Assembly (NCBI GenBank): GCA_016938515.1
Contig: JAFGUM010000256.1
Coordinates: forward strand, 1-10,737
Direction: 5' to 3'
Source of the DNA: Spirochaetales bacterium
GTDB lineage: Bacteria; Spirochaetota; Spirochaetia; Treponematales; UBA12059
Length of the DNA: 10,737 bases
In this document: piece by piece, positions 1-6,732 of the stretch
Numbering within the stretch: the stretch's first letter is position 1
How the letters are laid out: every line of letters starts with the position of its first letter
Notes under the pieces: model-generated
Told to the model about the DNA's origin: nothing
Database searches by the model: none
Seen by the model: the letters and a program-made list of their open reading frames with translations, nothing else
Translations under genes and position numbers: made by a program

Positions 1-71
1 AAGCTGGCCGCGACCTCAAGAGCCCGGCGTGATTTGCCGGACTTTACGCCGCCTGTTATCAGATATTTCAT
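1..71 (-). CDS. cobU: Adenosylcobinamide kinase / guanylyltransferase, N-terminal fragment
   Basis: This is the first 23 codons of a gene that leaves the window at position 1. The peptide begins MKYLITGGVKSGKSRRALEV, a beta strand running straight into a P-loop (GGVKSGKS, residues 7-14). CobU/CobP enzymes begin the same way (typically a hydrophobic strand, then TGGxRSGKS). They phosphorylate adenosylcobinamide and then transfer GMP to it, late in cobalamin assembly and salvage in the cytoplasm. The ATG at 69-71 is the only sensible start because the P-loop begins a few residues later. No strong Shine-Dalgarno is visible. It lies 63 bases downstream of the tetR stop on the same strand and could be co-transcribed with it. 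Other P-loop kinases are possible with so little sequence, but the GG-x-x-SGKSR pattern at the very N-terminus favours CobU. Confidence 0.7.
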   Translation of the reverse strand, partial: MKYLITGGVKSGKSRRALEVAAS

Positions 72-134
72 GACAAGAGCCTACCCGTCGGCCGCTCGCC
101 AGTCAAGGTGAACGGCAGACGAGGCAGGGCGGCG

Positions 135-803
135 TCAGGACTTCTTGCGGGTTGCTTTAGGTTTAATTACCTTGGACTCGGTGCCAGGTTTGCGACACAG
201 GGACAGCAGGGATCCGAGAGCTTTCTTGCCCTCCTTGCGCGGGTCCATGCCGTCGACATTCTCGAGCCATGCGTACATTACCTGGAAGATAACGCCGATG
301 ACCGCGGTCGCCGTAGACTCCAGGTCTACTCCCGCGATGAGCTGGCCGCCTGACCTGGCGCCTTTGAGGCTTTCTACGATGACAGCCCGGAACTGGGCGT
401 CAAGTTCCTGCATGCGGCTGTGCATCTTGGGGTACTGCCTGAAGACCGGGTCCGGCTTGGCCATGATGTACGCGAAATCCGCGTTGTCTTTTATCGTGGC
501 GAACAGCTTGGCGCTACCGGCTTCTAGCCTGTCGAGTCCCGTTGACTCTTCGTCCTTGAAAAGCTGTACGAAGCGGCCGTAAAAGAGCTCGACGACGGAA
601 AACAGCGATTGAAATACGCCGTCAACGCCGTCAAAGTGCCTGAATATGGCTGGCTCCGTTACTCCGGCTTTAGCCGCGATGTTTTTGAGGGTCGCCGAAC
701 GCGGGCCTTGCTCGCGGATTACCGTAGCGGCCGACCTGAGGAGGGCTGACTTGGCTTTTGAATACGGCCAGTCGTCACCAAAAATTGTATCTTCTCTGCT
801 CAT
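135..803 (-). CDS. TetR/AcrR-family transcriptional regulator
   Basis: A 222-residue protein with the usual TetR length and plan. The N-terminal DNA-binding domain covers about residues 16-65. It includes a helix-turn-helix around LKNIAAKAGVTEPAIFRHF (39-57), a near-textbook TetR recognition region. The helical remainder would form the ligand-binding and dimer domain. The C-terminus is a short basic tail (KPKATRKKS). I start at the ATG at 801-803 (MSREDTIF). The frame stays open upstream to a GTG at 860, but those 19 extra codons encode a phenylalanine/isoleucine-rich run from a pyrimidine-rich leader, which does not look like a regulator. The Shine-Dalgarno is poor. It follows livF on the same strand after a strong stem-loop, so it is probably a separate transcript. 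The ligand and targets cannot be read from sequence; self-regulation and control of liv are both possible. Confidence 0.88.
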   Translation of the reverse strand: MSREDTIFGDDWPYSKAKSALLRSAATVIREQGPRSATLKNIAAKAGVTEPAIFRHFDGVDGVFQSLFSVVELFYGRFVQLFKDEESTGLDRLEAGSAKLFATIKDNADFAYIMAKPDPVFRQYPKMHSRMQELDAQFRAVIVESLKGARSGGQLIAGVDLESTATAVIGVIFQVMYAWLENVDGMDPRKEGKKALGSLLSLCRKPGTESKVIKPKATRKKS

Positions 804-934
804 GGGATAGATGATAATTCGAATGAGGAAAAATGAAAAGATAAAAAAAGAAAAAAACACAATAATTCGGCACTATTTTTTATCTCATCGGGCTTTGTAA
901 CCATTTTTTGCCGTTATCTAAATAGTATAGAACG
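804..934 (-). promoter_or_regulatory. tetR upstream region, A+T-rich with pyrimidine-rich leader
   Basis: This gap is markedly more A+T-rich than its surroundings. On the minus strand the bases just upstream of tetR are nearly all T and C (838-860), with two runs of seven T. A good -10-like hexamer TATACT (minus) lies at about 923-928, but I see no convincing -35 for it. The 8-base word ATAATTCG occurs twice in the same orientation (814-821 and 862-869), and ATTCGAAT (817-824) is a perfect palindrome. These could be operator parts for the TetR protein. This is inference only. Confidence 0.3.
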
Positions 935-965
935 CCACGAGGACGGGTTGGGCTCGCCCCCGTGG
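935..965 (-). terminator. Stem-loop after livF, probable liv operon terminator
   Basis: Read on the minus strand, starting 6 bases after the livF stop codon, CCACGGGGGCG (965-955) pairs with CGTCCTCGTGG (945-935). This makes 11 base pairs, two of them G-U, around a 9-base loop. The two G-U pairs become A-C mismatches on the plus strand, so the structure is built for minus-strand RNA, the direction of liv transcription. The following bases (CGTTCTATACTATTT) are only moderately U-rich. It may therefore be an inefficient terminator or an mRNA 3' end stabiliser. Confidence 0.5.
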
Positions 966-971
966 TCTGTT

Positions 972-1691
972 TTACTTCTTGCCGGTACTTTCCCCGAGGT
1001 AAGCGCTGCGAACGCGGTCGTCTGCGAGGAGCTCGCGGCCTGGTCCGGAAAACGTGATGCGGCCGGTTTCCAGTACGTATCCGTAATCTGCTACCTCAAG
1101 CGCAGCCTTGGCATTCTGCTCTACCAGCAGGATGGTAGTGCCTTCTGCGTTGATCGTTCGTATGATGTCAAAGATCATCTTGACGATGATGGGTGCGAGC
1201 CCCAGCGACGGCTCGTCCATCATAAGCAGCTTGGGTCTGGACATAAGCGCCCTGGCTACGGCGAGCATTTGCTGCTCGCCTCCGGACATGGTGCCGGCTT
1301 TCTGCTTGCGGCGCTCTTCGAGGCGCGGGAACAGCTTGAAGACCTTGCGCTTGTCTTCTTCTACGCCGTCCTTGTCGTTGCGGGCAAACGCGCCAAGCGC
1401 CAGGTTTTCCTCGGTGGTGAGATTGGGGAAGATTCTGCGTCCTTCGGGAGCCAGCACGATGCCCTTGCGGACGATGTCCTTCGTCTGGAGCCCCTGCAAA
1501 GGCTCGCCATCCAGTGAGACGCCGCCGGAGCTAGGCTTTACGAGCCCGACGATAGACTTGAGGGTGGTGCTCTTTCCCGCGCCGTTGGCCCCGATCAGCG
1601 TTACAATCTTGCCCTCGGGCACATCAAATGATATGCCCTGCAGCGCGTGAATACCGCCGTAGTGCACAGAAAGGTTTTCAATCGTGAGCAT
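972..1691 (-). CDS. livF: Branched-chain amino acid ABC transporter, ATPase LivF
   Basis: A 239-residue ATP-binding subunit, full length for LivF. It is one of the two cytoplasmic motor proteins that power import of a branched-chain or related amino acid. Motifs are intact: Walker A GANGAGKST at 34-42, signature MSGGEQQ at 135-141, Walker B LLMMDEP at 155-161, and VEQNA at 190-194. In the last motif glutamine replaces the usual switch histidine, as is normal in LivF. EGRRIFPNLTTEENL (83-97) is a further LivF hallmark. The ATG at 1689-1691 shares one base with the livG stop (TGATG), and a GGGGGT Shine-Dalgarno lies inside the end of livG, so translation is probably coupled. It is the last gene of the importer operon and a stem-loop follows. 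Confidence 0.96.
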   Translation of the reverse strand: MLTIENLSVHYGGIHALQGISFDVPEGKIVTLIGANGAGKSTTLKSIVGLVKPSSGGVSLDGEPLQGLQTKDIVRKGIVLAPEGRRIFPNLTTEENLALGAFARNDKDGVEEDKRKVFKLFPRLEERRKQKAGTMSGGEQQMLAVARALMSRPKLLMMDEPSLGLAPIIVKMIFDIIRTINAEGTTILLVEQNAKAALEVADYGYVLETGRITFSGPGRELLADDRVRSAYLGESTGKK

Positions 1692-2446
1692 CAGTCTACC
1701 CCCAGATAGGCTTCTATTACCTTGGGATCATTGCGTATCTCGTCTGGGGTGCCGTGGGCTATCGTCACGCCGTAATCGAGTACGTACATCCGCGAGCACA
1801 CGCCCATGACTACCTGCATGTGGTGTTCGATAAGCAGTATTGTCAGGTCGTAGCGGTCACGGATGGAGCTGATGAACTCCATCAGCTCGAGCGACTCCTG
1901 CGGATTCATTCCCGCGGCTGGCTCGTCGAGCAGCAGCAGCGATGGCTCCGTGGCCAGTGCCCTGACTATTTCCAGGCGGCGCTGCTTGCCGTACGGCAAC
2001 GACGTTGCGGCTTCTCCCGCCTGGTCGGCAAGCCCTACCGAGTCCAGAAGTTCCATCGCCAGTTCCCTGGCGTGCTTTTCCTTGGCGAGGTACTTGGGCG
2101 TATGCAGCGTTGAGGCTATGACGCCTACGTTCATCCTGAGGTGGCAGGCGACGAGCACGTTCTCCAGTACGTTCATGTCCTTCCATAGCCTGATGTTCTG
2201 AAAGGTCCTGGCTATGCCAAGGTCGGTTATCTTGTGGGGTTTGGCTCCCGTTACGTCGGTTCCCTTGAACAGGATGCGCCCTTCGGTTGGCTTGTACACG
2301 CCGGTGATGGCGTTGAAGGCCGTTGTCTTGCCCGCTCCATTGGGGCCGATAAGCCCGACGATCTCGTTTTTGCGGATGTCGATATTGAGGTCGGCTACGG
2401 CGGTTAGACCGCCGAAGCGCATGTATACGCTCTCTGTGCGGATCAC
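1691..2446 (-). CDS. livG: Branched-chain amino acid ABC transporter, ATPase LivG
   Basis: A 251-residue ATPase that would pair with LivF under the LivHM membrane core. Walker A is GPNGAGKTT (34-42), with the Q-loop at TFQN (Q83). The signature is the LivG-type variant LPYGKQRRLE (150-159). Walker B is LLLLDEP (170-176) and the switch histidine is H208 in IEHHM. The segment after Walker B (AAGMNPQE) is typical of LivG. The start is GTG at 2444-2446, overlapping the livM stop in GTGA. A strong Shine-Dalgarno (AAAGGAGG, minus strand at 2453-2460) lies in the last codons of livM and supports this start. The last base overlaps livF. Confidence 0.96.
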   Translation of the reverse strand: MIRTESVYMRFGGLTAVADLNIDIRKNEIVGLIGPNGAGKTTAFNAITGVYKPTEGRILFKGTDVTGAKPHKITDLGIARTFQNIRLWKDMNVLENVLVACHLRMNVGVIASTLHTPKYLAKEKHARELAMELLDSVGLADQAGEAATSLPYGKQRRLEIVRALATEPSLLLLDEPAAGMNPQESLELMEFISSIRDRYDLTILLIEHHMQVVMGVCSRMYVLDYGVTIAHGTPDEIRNDPKVIEAYLGVD

Positions 2447-3495
2447 GCTCGCCCTCCTTTGGCTGCCTTGTCCTTGCGGCTGAACAGCCCGAAGAAGCCG
2501 TCCCAGGAAAACTCCTTGTTGCCCATGAGCCCTCTCTGCCGGTACAACACGACGGCCATAAGCAGGATGGAGAAGATTACCATGCGCAACCCCGGAAGCC
2601 CTTCGGTCTTGATGAACAGTATGTTCATGGGCATATCCAGGAAGCGCAGCGCTTCCATAAGAATGGTGACTATCAGGGCGCCAAGAACGGAACCGGTGAT
2701 TGATCCGTTACCGCCGAGAACGACGATGAGCAGGATGTTGAACGTAAGCATCAGCGTAAACATCTTGGGGTCTATGGTTGTAATGAGGTGTCCGAGCAAA
2801 GCTCCGCCGATGCCAGCCATGAAGCTGGATATGAAGAAGCTCGTCGATTTGACCTTGAAGACGTTGACGCCCATCGCCTCGGCCGCAATCTCGTCGTCAC
2901 GAACCGCCTTCATCGTGCGGCCATAGCTGGATCGTACGAGCGCGAGCATGAAGATGACCGCGAGTATGGCGCAGATCCAGACCACCGTTGTCGTTGAATA
3001 CTTGGTAATACCCTTGAGGCCCTGGGCTCCGTTCGTAAGGGTCTGGGCGTTCGTGATGAGCACGCGGATAATCTCGGCGAAGCCCAGCGTCGCGATGGCC
3101 AGGTAGTCGTCACGTAGCCTGAGAGCGGGAACGCCAATGATAACCGCTACGAGACCGGCTACGGCTCCCGCCGCGATGAGTGCGAGCGGAAACGGCAACT
3201 GCACGTCCCGGAGTACCGTGACTATGGGCGCCAGGAAGAAGTTCATCTCCTTCTGGGCGGGGCTCATGGTCAAAAGAGCGCTTACGTAGGCCCCAACGGC
3301 CATGAAGCCGGCGTGGCCAAGCGAGAATAATCCTGTAAAACCGTTGAGCAGGTTGAGGGATAGAGCCAGGATTATGTAGATTCCCGACAGGTTGAGTATC
3401 CTGACGGTAAAACGGCCAAGCGTAGAATCGGCCAGCAGTATCGCCGCCGCGAAGATCGCCAGAGCGATGATAGTAAGGATCGTGTTTCGTTTCAT
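2443..3495 (-). CDS. livM: Branched-chain amino acid ABC transporter, permease LivM
   Basis: A 350-residue integral membrane permease with about eight to ten hydrophobic segments. It begins with a membrane segment near residues 5-23. The diagnostic stretch NLLNGFTGLFSLGHAGFMAVGAY (about 48-70) matches the conserved LivM motif. The region around VRDDEIAAEAMGVNV (about 198-212) is the usual EAA-like cytoplasmic loop that docks the ATPases. The charged C-terminus (SRKDKAAKGGRA) is cytoplasmic. It starts 3 bases after the livH stop, with a GAAGGTG Shine-Dalgarno at 3502-3508 inside livH. The stop overlaps livG by four bases. Together with LivH it would form the translocation pore. Confidence 0.95.
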   Translation of the reverse strand: MKRNTILTIIALAIFAAAILLADSTLGRFTVRILNLSGIYIILALSLNLLNGFTGLFSLGHAGFMAVGAYVSALLTMSPAQKEMNFFLAPIVTVLRDVQLPFPLALIAAGAVAGLVAVIIGVPALRLRDDYLAIATLGFAEIIRVLITNAQTLTNGAQGLKGITKYSTTTVVWICAILAVIFMLALVRSSYGRTMKAVRDDEIAAEAMGVNVFKVKSTSFFISSFMAGIGGALLGHLITTIDPKMFTLMLTFNILLIVVLGGNGSITGSVLGALIVTILMEALRFLDMPMNILFIKTEGLPGLRMVIFSILLMAVVLYRQRGLMGNKEFSWDGFFGLFSRKDKAAKGGRA

Positions 3496-3498
3496 CGC

Positions 3499-4392
3499 TT
3501 ACACCTTCACCGTCTGGTTTTTGCCGAGCAGGCCATCGGGCTTGGCCAGCAGTACGACTATGAGCAGCACAAACGCGAAGGCATCGCGGTAGCCCGTCAA
3601 CTCCGGGAGGAAAGCTACTATCATTATCTCTATGAAGCCGAGGAGGAATCCGCCTAAAACAGCGCCCTGTATGTTGCCTATGCCGCCTATAACAGCCGCG
3701 ATGAAGCATTTGAGGCCCGGCATGATACCCATAAGCGGATTGAGCTGCGGATACTTCATCGTCCACATGATGCCGCCAATACCGGCCAGAATCGATCCTA
3801 TGCCAAAGGTGAGGGATATTGTCCTGTTCACATCTATGGCCATAAGCCGTGCCGCATCCAGGTCTGTGGAGACTGCTCGCATCGCCAGGCCCGTTTTGGT
3901 CTTGTTTACGATCCACAGCAGGATGCCGAGTATGACTACGGTGATGACAGGAATAAACAAACTGACTGACAGCATCGATATCGAACCAAAGCGTACGACC
4001 GTATCAAAGAGCGCTATGCTCGGGAAGCTCTTGGGTCTGCCGCCGAAAAGCACGATGCCCACGTTTTCGATGAGAAATGACGCGCCTATGGCGCTTATCA
4101 TGACAGAAATCTTGGGTGAGTCGCGTAGCGGTCGGTACGCCAGGCGCTCCAGCCCCATGCCGAATACGCCGGTAAGGCCTATGGCGACTATAAAAGCGAC
4201 ACCCCAGGGCATCGCGAACGCCGTTATGGCGTAGAACGCGAAATAGGCGCCGAGCATGAAGACGTCACCGTGAGCGAAGTTGATGAGCCTGAGTATGCCG
4301 TACACCATCGTGTAGCCAATAGCTATCAACGCGTACAAGCTACCGAGGCTCAGGGCGTTCGTCAGTTGCTGGAAGAATGTCGCTATGTCCAT
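3499..4392 (-). CDS. livH: Branched-chain amino acid ABC transporter, permease LivH
   Basis: A 297-residue membrane permease, full length for LivH. The conserved segment AIGYTMVYGILRLINFAHGD (23-42) followed by a GAY motif is diagnostic. The C-terminal loop with GGIGNIQGAVLGGFLLG, then a final hydrophobic segment ending in a short basic tail, is also typical. MRAVSTDLDAARLMAI is the ATPase-docking loop. The start ATG at 4390-4392 has an AAGGAA Shine-Dalgarno at 4401-4406. Unlike the other junctions of the operon, a 139-base structured gap separates it from livJ, which probably lets the binding protein be made in excess of the permease. Confidence 0.95.
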   Translation of the reverse strand: MDIATFFQQLTNALSLGSLYALIAIGYTMVYGILRLINFAHGDVFMLGAYFAFYAITAFAMPWGVAFIVAIGLTGVFGMGLERLAYRPLRDSPKISVMISAIGASFLIENVGIVLFGGRPKSFPSIALFDTVVRFGSISMLSVSLFIPVITVVILGILLWIVNKTKTGLAMRAVSTDLDAARLMAIDVNRTISLTFGIGSILAGIGGIMWTMKYPQLNPLMGIMPGLKCFIAAVIGGIGNIQGAVLGGFLLGFIEIMIVAFLPELTGYRDAFAFVLLIVVLLAKPDGLLGKNQTVKV

Positions 4393-4437
4393 CGTCGTAG
4401 TTCCTTACGCCGCGGAGCTCGCGGTCTGGTTAAAATT

Positions 4438-4488
4438 GGAACGCCCGCGGCGGTCGGTGCTAGGACGGCCGACAGTCGCGGGCGTTCC
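4438..4488 (-). promoter_or_regulatory. Large stem-loop between livJ and livH (attenuator or mRNA-stability element)
   Basis: A 12-base perfect inverted repeat, GGAACGCCCGCG at 4438-4449 and CGCGGGCGTTCC at 4477-4488, encloses a second 5-base stem (GTCGG 4453-4457 with CCGAC 4469-4473). On the minus strand it ends in AATTTTAACC, so the U-run is weak. Position and form suit a partial terminator or a stabilising 3' end for the livJ message. Both designs are known in ABC importer operons, where binding protein is needed in excess. A smaller hairpin, CGACG/CGTCG (4513-4527), lies between it and the livJ stop. Confidence 0.6.
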
Positions 4489-4531
4489 GCGCGACCCCGT
4501 GGAGGAGCCGCGCGACGAGAACCGTCGTCCG

Positions 4532-5689
4532 TCAGGGATTGATGGTCGTCTTGTAGACGAACTTGCCGTTCTTGACTTCCTTGATTACCGCGCTCTTTAT
4601 CGGGTCGCCGTTGGCATCCAGAGTGATGTATCCGGCAGCGCCGGCGAAGCCCTTGGTAACAGCGATGGCGTCGCGGATCTTTATGGGATCCAGGCTGTTG
4701 GCACGCTTGATCGCGTCGATGGCGAGCAGGTAGCCGTCAAAACCGAGCACCGCGGTGCCGGAAGGCAGCTTGCCGTACTTCTTCTGGTACGCGTCGACAA
4801 ACACCTTGGAGAGCGGCGTAACCGGGGCGTCATTGTCGAAGAACGCCGACATCACGGCGCCTTCCACAGCCTGCTTGCCTACGTTGATGAACTCGGCGAT
4901 TTCCCAGGTGTCGCCACCAAGGAACGGAGCGGTGATGCCGAGTTCACGAGCCTGTTTGATGATGAGCGCGCTCTCGGTGTAGTTGCCGGGGGCGAAGATG
5001 ACGTCTGGCTTGAGACTCTTCACCTGCGTGAGCTGGGCAGAGAAGTCCTGGTCGTTCGTGTTGTAGTTGAGCTCGGCGATGATGGCGTTGGGGTCGCCGG
5101 TCAGCGATTTGAAGCTGTCGGCGAAGAACTTGGCCAGGCCCACCGAGTAGTCGTTGGATACCTCGCGGATGATGACCGCTTTTTTGGCTTTGACTTCCTT
5201 GAACGCGTAGTTGGCCATTACAGTGCCCTGGAAGGGGTCAATAAAGCATACGCGGAAGTAGAATTCATTGCCGAGCGTTACGAGCGGGTTGGTGCAGGAC
5301 AGGCCGATAGCCGGAACCTGGGCCTCCTTGAACACTGGGCCGGCAGCCATGGCGAGGCCGGAGCCCCACGAGCCGAGCACCAGGTTGACCTTGTCGCTGT
5401 CTACGAGGCGCTGGCCGGCGTTTGCGGCTTCTACCTTGTCTGACTTGTTGTCGGCAACCACGAGTTCTATCGTGTATTCCTTGCCGTCAACCGTAACTGT
5501 GGGGTACAGTTCCTGCGCGAGCTTGATGCCGTCCAGTTCCTCGGCGCCGCCGGCGGCGTTGGCGCCGGTCAGTGGCTCAAACACGCCGAATTTTACGACG
5601 GTTGGCTGGGCGGGGGTATCTGTCTTGGCGCATCCGGCCAGGGCCAGCAACGCTACCAGAACCGTAATGACGAGAGTGGCTTTCTTCAT
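4532..5689 (-). CDS. livJ: Branched-chain amino acid type substrate-binding lipoprotein
   Basis: A 385-residue type I periplasmic binding protein (Peripla_BP_6/LivK group), the external receptor of the importer. A lipoprotein signal is clear: basic start MKKA, a hydrophobic core, then lipobox LAGC with lipidation at C20 and a short flexible linker. Family landmarks follow: VKFGVFEPLTGANAAGG (32-48), GSWGSGLAMAAGPVFKEAQVPAIGLS (106-131) and FRVCFIDPFQGTVMA (145-159). I chose the ATG at 5687-5689, which gives the signal peptide directly and has AAGGAG at 5700-5705. The frame is open to 5764, but the extra 25 residues would bury the signal peptide and cross the promoter. It is first in the operon. 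The substrate could be leucine, isoleucine or valine, or another amino acid or amide taken by this family; sequence alone does not decide. Confidence 0.94.
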   Translation of the reverse strand: MKKATLVITVLVALLALAGCAKTDTPAQPTVVKFGVFEPLTGANAAGGAEELDGIKLAQELYPTVTVDGKEYTIELVVADNKSDKVEAANAGQRLVDSDKVNLVLGSWGSGLAMAAGPVFKEAQVPAIGLSCTNPLVTLGNEFYFRVCFIDPFQGTVMANYAFKEVKAKKAVIIREVSNDYSVGLAKFFADSFKSLTGDPNAIIAELNYNTNDQDFSAQLTQVKSLKPDVIFAPGNYTESALIIKQARELGITAPFLGGDTWEIAEFINVGKQAVEGAVMSAFFDNDAPVTPLSKVFVDAYQKKYGKLPSGTAVLGFDGYLLAIDAIKRANSLDPIKIRDAIAVTKGFAGAAGYITLDANGDPIKSAVIKEVKNGKFVYKTTINP

Positions 5690-5699
5690 GGTACCTGTT

Positions 5700-5705
5700 C
5701 TCCTT
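5700..5705 (-). promoter_or_regulatory. livJ ribosome binding site (decides the start)
   Basis: AAGGAG on the minus strand lies 10 bases upstream of the ATG at 5687-5689. It supports that start over the ATG at 5764, which lies inside the promoter region. Confidence 0.75.
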
Positions 5706-5743
5706 TTGTCGGTGCCGGGTATGTAACCCCGGATGACCTGAGT

Positions 5744-5772
5744 ATGGTAGAAAATCTTGGGCATCTTGTCAA
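5744..5772 (-). promoter_or_regulatory. Predicted sigma70-type promoter of the liv operon
   Basis: On the minus strand TTGACA (5772-5767), a 17-base spacer and TACCAT (5749-5744) form a good -35/-10 pair. Transcription would begin near 5737 and leave a leader of about 48 bases before livJ. That leader holds a small hairpin (CCGGG 5715-5719 with CCCGG 5728-5732). It is the best promoter match in the window, but no experiment supports it. Confidence 0.55.
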
Positions 5773-5830
5773 ACCATTTCTATTGATAGGTGCATAAAAA
5801 ATAAAACGTCGTTTCTGAATTAAAAATAGA

Positions 5831-5860
5831 TTGACAACAACGCGGACATGCGTCTACGGT
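5831..5860 (+). promoter_or_regulatory. Predicted sigma70-type promoter of the iclR-ferredoxin unit
   Basis: TTGACA (5831-5836), an 18-base spacer and TACGGT (5855-5860) face the regulator gene, with a likely start near 5867. The -35 is perfect and the -10 is weak, which suits a repressed or activator-assisted promoter. GTACGTAC, a perfect 8-base palindrome, covers 5859-5866. An inverted pair CGTTTCT (5810-5816) and AGAAACG (5891-5897) flanks the promoter. Either could be an operator for the IclR protein. Confidence 0.45.
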
Positions 5861-5904
5861 ACGTACTGTTGCAGTGTATATTTTTACCATAGAAACGAAG
5901 GATC

Positions 5905-6732
5905 ATGAGCGAATCAGCTTTAAAGGCATTTGAACTACTCTTTCACTTGGCACGAGCCGGGAGTTCATCGCTGGCGCGGCTATCCAGGGATACGGGCTGG
6001 GACAAGGCTACAGCGCTCAGGTACCTGAACGCGATGGAAAAAAAAGGCGTGGTGGAGCGCCGTGACGGTGACTGGACGCTCGGCCTGGCTCTGCTGGAGC
6101 TGGCCAGCCGTGTGCCGGTAACGGAAAATATCGCCAGTCGTGTAAAGCCGGTGCTTGCGGAGCTGGCGCGGGCAACCGCTGAGACGGCCAACCTGCTTAC
6201 CCTCGTCGGCAGCGATCTGATGTACATCGCCAAAGCTGACGGCGGAAGGGCTTTGCGCCTGAGGTCCAACCCCGGAGACCGCTTGCCCCTGTACTGCACG
6301 GCCGGCGGCAAGTGTGTGTTGTCACGGTTTCCGGCGCCCCTGCGTGCTCAGTATCTGGCCGAGACTCACCTGGTGGCGATAGCTCCAAAGACGATCACAG
6401 ACCCTGAGAAGCTTGCGGAAGAAATAGAGAGAACCCTGCGCAGAGGCTGGGGCATAGACGACGAGGAACTCGAGCCTGGTCTGATCTGCTACGCGATGCC
6501 GCTTGATCTTCCACGCTACGGTTTTTCAGGCGCACTGAGCGTTTCTGGGCCGTCGGGGCGTATGGCGCAAGCCCAGGACGAAATACTTGCCGCGCTGCGC
6601 TGGGCTACGATGGAGCTGCAGGAATCGCTTGGCGGTGGCTTGGATGACGGGGAGCCAGAGGTGTTCAGCCCTGGCCGCGGGGGCTTCAGGAGTACCGACT
6701 GGCATCGGCCTGGCTCGGAAGTCTACGAATGA
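5905..6732 (+). CDS. IclR-family transcriptional regulator
   Basis: A 275-residue cytoplasmic regulator. The winged helix-turn-helix occupies about residues 4-65, with LARLSRDTGWDKATALRYLNAMEKKGVVER as the helix-turn-helix core and a wing ending in WTLGLALLEL. The IclR effector domain follows (about 80-243). It includes RLPLYCTAGGKCVLSRF (126-142), the counterpart of the family's conserved loop beside the ligand pocket, and GLICYAMPL (192-200). The last 30 or so residues (glycine- and acid-rich, then aromatic) extend beyond the usual family end. The start ATG has GAAGGA 3 bases upstream. It diverges from the liv operon with back-to-back promoters, so regulation of liv and itself is the natural guess. 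IclR proteins can repress or activate; the ligand is unknown. Its stop overlaps the ferredoxin start as ATGA. Confidence 0.94.
   Translation: MSESALKAFELLFHLARAGSSSLARLSRDTGWDKATALRYLNAMEKKGVVERRDGDWTLGLALLELASRVPVTENIASRVKPVLAELARATAETANLLTLVGSDLMYIAKADGGRALRLRSNPGDRLPLYCTAGGKCVLSRFPAPLRAQYLAETHLVAIAPKTITDPEKLAEEIERTLRRGWGIDDEELEPGLICYAMPLDLPRYGFSGALSVSGPSGRMAQAQDEILAALRWATMELQESLGGGLDDGEPEVFSPGRGGFRSTDWHRPGSEVYE

Noticed and set aside
804..860. N-terminal extension of the TetR protein to a GTG at 860
   Set aside because: The extra residues come from a T/C-rich leader and give a phenylalanine/isoleucine run that is not seen on TetR proteins. The ATG at 803 gives the usual layout.
838..860. 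T-run on the minus strand as an intrinsic terminator of liv
   Set aside because: No convincing G+C-rich stem lies directly before it; the strong stem at 935-965 is about 75 bases away. It reads better as a tetR leader.
3110..3916. Minus-strand frame of 268 codons across the livM/livH junction
   Set aside because: It is a shifted frame of two clear permease genes. The product is rich in H, R, S and G with no membrane segments or known motif.
4385..5443. Plus-strand open frame of 352 codons opposite livJ
   Set aside because: It is antisense to a well-supported gene and has a composition driven by livJ codons (runs of V, E, G, R). It shows no motif and no start signal.
972..5689. Importer as a urea (urt) system
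   Set aside because: The five-gene content is similar, but the binding protein and ATPases read as generic Liv type and no urease or urea-linked gene is present. It cannot be excluded by sequence alone.
5690..5764. N-terminal extension of LivJ to 5764
   Set aside because: It would place 25 residues before a perfect lipoprotein signal and cover the predicted promoter. AAGGAG supports the ATG at 5689.
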